Assembly (NCBI GenBank): GCA_019115425.1
Contig: DXDO01000025.1
Location: 1-18,453, forward strand
From: Candidatus Agathobaculum merdigallinarum
GTDB taxonomy: Bacteria > Bacillota > Clostridia > Oscillospirales > Butyricicoccaceae
Direction: 5' to 3'
Length of the DNA: 18,453 nt
This document shows, piece after piece, positions 14,772 to 18,453 of this stretch (the first letter of the stretch is position 1; every line of letters starts with the position of its first letter). The notes below the pieces were generated by a model, which saw only the letters and a list, made by a program, of their open reading frames with translations, did no database searches and was not told the DNA's origin. The translations under genes were made by a program, and so were the position numbers.

Positions 14772-16376
14772 TCAGTGTCCCTGACCCGTCCGGAATTTGG
14801 AGGGGGAGATGCCGAAGTGGCGCTTAAAGACATAACTGAAGTAGTTGGGGTCGGCGTATCCTGTTTGCTCTGCGATACGGTAGGTCTTTTCATCGGTGTT
14901 TTGCAAAAGCTGCGCGGCGCGTTCCATACGCACCTGCGTAACGTAGGCGATGAAACTCATGCCCACCTCCCGTTTGAACAGTGTGGAGAAATAAGTGGGG
15001 GAAAGATGAAGGTAGGAGCACAGAGACTCCACACTCAGCTGGGCGTCGGTATAATGATCGGCGATAAAAGCCTTTGCGCGCTCGATCAGCTGCCCAGTGG
15101 AGTTCAACCGCTGGCGCCCCAGCAAGTCGTGGAGCTTGAGGCAATGCGCCTCAAGCCACTGGCAAAGCTCGTCCAAACTGGAAAAATCTGAAATCGGCAC
15201 GGCGCCGGTAAAGTTCGATCCAAAGACATCTTCCACCGCAACCCCGCCGGCGCGGGCCAGCCGCACCAGACAGGCAATCAACTCCAGCAGAAACAGGTCA
15301 CAGCGAGACGAGGACAGCCCAGCCTGACGGAGCCGTTCCGTCAGCGTGCGGATGACCTGCTCCACCTGTTCCGGCGTCCCCAGCTTGATCGCGCTGGATA
15401 GGACGCGCTGATCCTCTTCCTCAAAAGAGAGCGCAGCGGAGGACTGCGGCTCCAGATCGCCGATATAGATGATCCGGCTGCCGCCGCTCAGCACGCGGTA
15501 GTCCAAGGCGGAGCGCGCCCCTTCCGCGCTGCAATGCAGATCTTCCAATCTGCAGCAGAGCCGGCCCACGCCAACTGTCAGAGAAAGCCCCAAATAGCTT
15601 TGGGACAGAAGGGAAAGCCGGTCCAGTTCTTTTAAGAGGGGATACAGACTTTGTTCATCCTTCAACTGGATCAGCAGTGCCACAATATCCCCGTAGAGTA
15701 CCGCGCGAACCGAACAGCCTTTCAGACAGAAATGCTCTTCCAAAAATGCACGTACAGACAGAAGCAGCAGTTCGTCGCGCGCAGCCTCCTCATCCAGAGA
15801 GCCGCCCGCGAATGCCAGCGCCACTGTCCACGGCCCAGGGCCGAATGTGATTTCGTATCGGGCCGCGCGCGCGGCGATTTGGTCGGAGGGGAAGTTCCCG
15901 TCCAACAGCCGCGTGTAGAACAGCTCACGCAGAACAGGAAGGCTTTCATCATACCGGCGGCGAAGCGTTTCCATGTCGCGGCGTTCCAAGCGCTGCTGGT
16001 CAAGCTGATCCCGCAGCTTGTTCAGCACCGCGGTCAGCTCAGGCGCGTTGATCGGCTTGAGGATATACTCGGACACACCCATGCTCACCGCCTGACGGGC
16101 ATATTCAAAGTCGTCAAAGCCGGAAAAGACCACCAGCTTTGCCGCAGGGAGGGACTGTTTCAGCCGGCGACACAGCTCCAGACCGTCCATAAATGGCATT
16201 TTAATGTCGGTGAGCACCACATCTGGATGGAGCTGTTCGGCAAGCTCGAGGGCGACCTCACCGTTTTCCGCTTCGCCCACCAGCAGAAAACCCAGGCTGG
16301 CCCAGTCAATTTTTCGGCTGATGCCGGCCCGGATTTCCTCTTCATCGTCGGCCAGCAGAACGCGATAGGGGTCCAT
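14772..16376 (-). CDS. Response regulator with AraC-type DNA-binding domain (YesN-like)
   Basis: Cytoplasmic transcription factor of 534 aa and partner of the adjacent YesM-like kinase. The receiver domain (1-120) has the acidic Asp10/Asp11/Glu12, the phosphoacceptor Asp57 in LTDIKMP, Ser85 in VFSGF and Lys107 in YILKPI. A long middle region (about 130-420) of the kind usual in YesN proteins has no catalytic motif that I can see. The C-terminal 108 residues are an AraC double helix-turn-helix: LSVESLCSYLHLSPTYFSTLFKRE for the first helix pair, then IAEQTGYADPNYFSYVFKRHFGISPSKFR. It starts at ATG 16376 six bases after AAGGAGGG, and its own promoter lies just upstream. Likely targets are the mgl and gal genes around it. 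Confidence 0.95.
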   Translation of the reverse strand: MDPYRVLLADDEEEIRAGISRKIDWASLGFLLVGEAENGEVALELAEQLHPDVVLTDIKMPFMDGLELCRRLKQSLPAAKLVVFSGFDDFEYARQAVSMGVSEYILKPINAPELTAVLNKLRDQLDQQRLERRDMETLRRRYDESLPVLRELFYTRLLDGNFPSDQIAARAARYEITFGPGPWTVALAFAGGSLDEEAARDELLLLSVRAFLEEHFCLKGCSVRAVLYGDIVALLIQLKDEQSLYPLLKELDRLSLLSQSYLGLSLTVGVGRLCCRLEDLHCSAEGARSALDYRVLSGGSRIIYIGDLEPQSSAALSFEEEDQRVLSSAIKLGTPEQVEQVIRTLTERLRQAGLSSSRCDLFLLELIACLVRLARAGGVAVEDVFGSNFTGAVPISDFSSLDELCQWLEAHCLKLHDLLGRQRLNSTGQLIERAKAFIADHYTDAQLSVESLCSYLHLSPTYFSTLFKREVGMSFIAYVTQVRMERAAQLLQNTDEKTYRIAEQTGYADPNYFSYVFKRHFGISPSKFRTGQGH

Positions 16377-16401
16377 GATATCCCTCCTTACAGGTATGAA
16401 C

Positions 16402-16429
16402 AGTATAGCATAATTCAGGTAATTTGCAA
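16402..16429 (-). promoter_or_regulatory. Promoter of the regulator-mglB-gal operon
   Basis: On the - strand TTGCAA (16429-16424), a 16-base spacer and TATACT (16407-16402). Transcription should start near 16395, leaving a very short leader before ATG 16376. It sits directly after the mglC hairpin. Confidence 0.62.
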
Positions 16430-16435
16430 ATGGAA

Positions 16436-16471
16436 ATGGCGTCCGCCCGCAGTCTGACGGACAGACGCCAT
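16436..16471 (-). terminator. Hairpin after mglC, possible weak terminator
   Basis: ATGGCGTC (16471-16464) pairs with GACGCCAT (16443-16436), and the stem extends inward to about 15 bp through G-U pairs around CAGACT. The sequence after it (TTCCATTTGC) is T-rich but broken, so readthrough from mglAC into the regulator operon is plausible. Confidence 0.5.
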
Positions 16472-16496
16472 ACCGAAATCGTCACAGACGGATGGA

Positions 16497-17564
16497 TTAC
16501 TTTTTCACGAGATACTTGCGCATATCCAGAGCGCAGGCGAACAGGATGATGCCGCCCTTGACCAGATAGATCAGGTCCTGAGGCACGCTGGCCATGTTCA
16601 GACCTACGAAGATCAGACGCAGAAGCAGTACGCCGATGATGATGCCGCGGATCTTACCGATGCCGCCGACGAACGAGACGCCGCCGATAACGCAGGCCGC
16701 GATCGCGTCAAGCTCATAGTTGAAGCCGGTGTTCGCGGTGTTGGAGCCAATACGGGCGCCTTCTACGAAACCGGTCCAGCCATACATCGCGCCGGCAAGG
16801 GCAAAGACCAGAATGGTCGTGGCAAACACGTTGACGCCGGATACACGGGCGGCCTCTTCGTTGGAGCCGAGAGCAAACATATTCTTGCCGAAGGTGGTCT
16901 TGTTCCAGATAAACCACATCAGGGCAGTCAGCGCGATGGCGAACCACACATAGTTCGGGATAGGCGTGCTGGTTCCGTTGCCGGTGGGCACGCTGATGAT
17001 GGAGCCCTTGATGAAATCCGTGTAGCTGGCATCCAGGCTGGAGATCGCCATACCGCCGTTATTGCCCATCTGGACATAGAGCAGCAGGCAGCTGTACAGA
17101 ATCAGCTGGGTGCCCAAAGTGACGATAAAGGGATGCAGTTTGAATTTTGCGACAAAGAAACCATTGAACGCACCGATGGCCGCGCCCAAAAGAACGGCAA
17201 TCAGAATGACCAGCGCAACAGGCAGTGTACCGAGTTCAGGCCACATTTTGCTGGAGCTGCCGACTACCTGAAGCAGGGAGGCGGAGATACAGGCGGTCAG
17301 GCCGACGGCACGGCCGGCGGACAGGTCGGTACCGGTGAGCACGATGCATCCGGCGATGCCGAGCGCAGCGGGCAGATAAGCAGCTGTCTGGGACAGAATG
17401 TTTACAAGGGAAGCGGGACGCAGGAAATTGGGATTGACAAACTGGATGACGATCACCGCAATGATCATCAGGATGTACAGTGCATTGTCCAGCAGGAGAT
17501 TGCCCACCTGCTTGGCGGAAAGATGGTTGGCCTTTGTGGCCTGGGCTTTGGCTTCATTGCTCAT
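16497..17564 (-). CDS. mglC: Galactose/methyl galactoside ABC transporter permease
   Basis: Channel subunit of the Mgl importer, 355 aa. A 26-residue polar N-terminus is followed by eight to ten hydrophobic segments. Features of the ribose/galactose permease family (BPD_transp_2) are clear: GIAGCIVLTGTDLSAGRAVGLTA early, NGFFVAKFKLHPFIVTLGT, the ATPase-coupling loop ALGSNEEAARVSGVNV, then AIAACVIGGVSFVGGIGKI and the C-terminal RKYLVKK. An insertion of about 45 residues between the middle helices (SSLDASYTDFIKGSIIS to TSTPIPNY) fits the MglC subgroup. It begins 18 bases after the mglA stop with GGAGGAGG ahead of ATG 17564. Confidence 0.93.
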   Translation of the reverse strand: MSNEAKAQATKANHLSAKQVGNLLLDNALYILMIIAVIVIQFVNPNFLRPASLVNILSQTAAYLPAALGIAGCIVLTGTDLSAGRAVGLTACISASLLQVVGSSSKMWPELGTLPVALVILIAVLLGAAIGAFNGFFVAKFKLHPFIVTLGTQLILYSCLLLYVQMGNNGGMAISSLDASYTDFIKGSIISVPTGNGTSTPIPNYVWFAIALTALMWFIWNKTTFGKNMFALGSNEEAARVSGVNVFATTILVFALAGAMYGWTGFVEGARIGSNTANTGFNYELDAIAACVIGGVSFVGGIGKIRGIIIGVLLLRLIFVGLNMASVPQDLIYLVKGGIILFACALDMRKYLVKK

Positions 17565-17582
17565 GGGGCGATTCCTCCTCCT

Positions 17583-18452
17583 TTATACATACTTGGCAGC
17601 CAGAGTGAGGATCTCCTCCTGGCTGGTATTTTGAGCGTCTACTTCGCCGGCCACTTGGCCGCCGGACATGACAATGATCCGGTCGCACACGCCCAGCAGT
17701 TCGGGCATCTCCGAAGAGACCATGATGACACCCTTACCTTCGTTGGCAAGGTCGATGATCAACTGATAGATTTCGTATTTGGCGCCGACGTCGATACCGC
17801 GGGTGGGCTCGTCCAGCAGAAGCACTTCCGGCTTGGTGAGCAGCCAGCGGCCGATGATAACCTTCTGCTGATTGCCGCCGGACAGGGAACGGATCTGCGT
17901 CTTTTGGCTGGGAGTCTTGATGTGCATGGCCTTGATGGCCCACTCGGTCTGCTCGGACATTTTTTTATCGCTGAGGCAGATGCCGCCCATCAGATAATCC
18001 TTCAGGCTGGAGATCACCGTGTTCTCGCGAATGTCGCGGATACCGAAAATACCGGTGGCACGGCGCTCTTCGGTGAGCAGCGCGAACCCGTTTTTGATCG
18101 ACTCACGCGGGGTGCGGTTGCGGATCTGCCTGCCATGCAGTGTGATGGTACCGCCTTCGCGCGTCATCGCGCCGAACAGATTTTCCAGAACCTCGGTACG
18201 ACCGGAGCCGTCCAGTCCTGCAATGCCCAGCACCTCGCCCTTACGCAGTTGGAAGGATGCGTCCTTGAGGCGGGTATATTTACCCGAAATGTGCGATACG
18301 TCCAAAATAACCTCGCCGGGCGTATTGGTCTTTGGCGGGAAGCGGTTGGTCAGCTCGCGGCCGACCATCAGACGAATGATTTCATCCATGGTCAGCTCCT
18401 GGGCCGGCCGGGTAGCGACCCAAGTACCGTCACGCATGATGGTGATATCATC
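17583..18452 (-). CDS. mglA: Galactose/methyl galactoside ABC transporter ATP-binding protein, N-terminal part outside the window
   Basis: Double ATPase of the Mgl importer. The frame runs off the right edge, where it reads DDITIMRDGTWVATRPAQEL, the end of the first nucleotide-binding domain; about the first 210-220 residues of a roughly 500-residue protein are missing. The ATG at 18437 is therefore internal. The second nucleotide-binding domain is complete. Its Walker A-like loop, GLDGSGRTE, carries Arg in place of Lys, as is usual for the second domain of sugar ATPases of this family. It also has the signature LSGGNQQKVIIGRW, Walker B VLLLDEPTRGIDVGAK, and VSSEMPELLGVCDRIIVM. The galactose assignment rests on the neighbouring mglC, mglB and gal genes; by sequence alone it could be any RbsA/XylG/MglA member. 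Confidence 0.9.
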   Translation of the reverse strand, partial: DDITIMRDGTWVATRPAQELTMDEIIRLMVGRELTNRFPPKTNTPGEVILDVSHISGKYTRLKDASFQLRKGEVLGIAGLDGSGRTEVLENLFGAMTREGGTITLHGRQIRNRTPRESIKNGFALLTEERRATGIFGIRDIRENTVISSLKDYLMGGICLSDKKMSEQTEWAIKAMHIKTPSQKTQIRSLSGGNQQKVIIGRWLLTKPEVLLLDEPTRGIDVGAKYEIYQLIIDLANEGKGVIMVSSEMPELLGVCDRIIVMSGGQVAGEVDAQNTSQEEILTLAAKYV

Positions 18453-18453
18453 G

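Noticed and set aside
18200..18240. Arg in place of Lys in the Walker A loop of MglA as a sign of decay
   Set aside because: This change is normal in the second nucleotide-binding domain of MglA/RbsA/XylG-type sugar ATPases.

Overview
The window looks like chromosome from a moderately GC-rich, strictly anaerobic Firmicute, most likely in the class Clostridia (Oscillospiraceae-like). This is an inference from five things: AGGAGG-type ribosome binding sites, frequent GTG starts, an electron-bifurcating Nfn transhydrogenase pair, a YesM/YesN-type two-component system, and the clostridial forms of GalT and GalK. I saw no mobile element, CRISPR array, rRNA or tRNA.

Left part (1-4160). A 5'-truncated short-chain dehydrogenase runs on the + strand to 754. 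It converges on a - strand operon, nfnA-nfnB (3271 to 1033), with a long perfect hairpin between them. nfnAB encodes the NADH-dependent reduced ferredoxin:NADP+ oxidoreductase and has a good sigma-A promoter at 3314-3342. Upstream of it, also on -, is a variant N-acetylmuramoyl-L-alanine amidase with a C-terminal SH3b domain.

Middle part (4284-6876, + strand). This is a complete polar amino acid ABC importer: promoter, lipoprotein binding protein, a hairpin likely to attenuate transcription, permease, ATPase, then a terminator.

Right part (6934-18452, all - strand). This is a galactose uptake, sensing and catabolism locus. Reading in the direction of transcription it holds mglA (cut by the window edge), mglC, a hairpin, a promoter, a YesN-like response regulator, a YesM-like sensor kinase, a membrane-anchored periplasmic sugar-binding-like protein, an MglB-like galactose-binding lipoprotein, galK, galE, galT and a strong terminator at 6934-6976. 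The seven genes from the response regulator to galT are tightly spaced or overlapping and could form one transcript of about 9.4 kb.

The most interesting item is the predicted three-component sensor (anchored binding protein + histidine kinase + AraC-type response regulator). Its layout resembles the XylFII-LytS-YesN xylose system described in Clostridium beijerinckii, but here it sits among mgl and gal genes. The anchored protein lacks most of the galactose-contact residues that the adjacent MglB keeps, so its ligand or partner is an open question.
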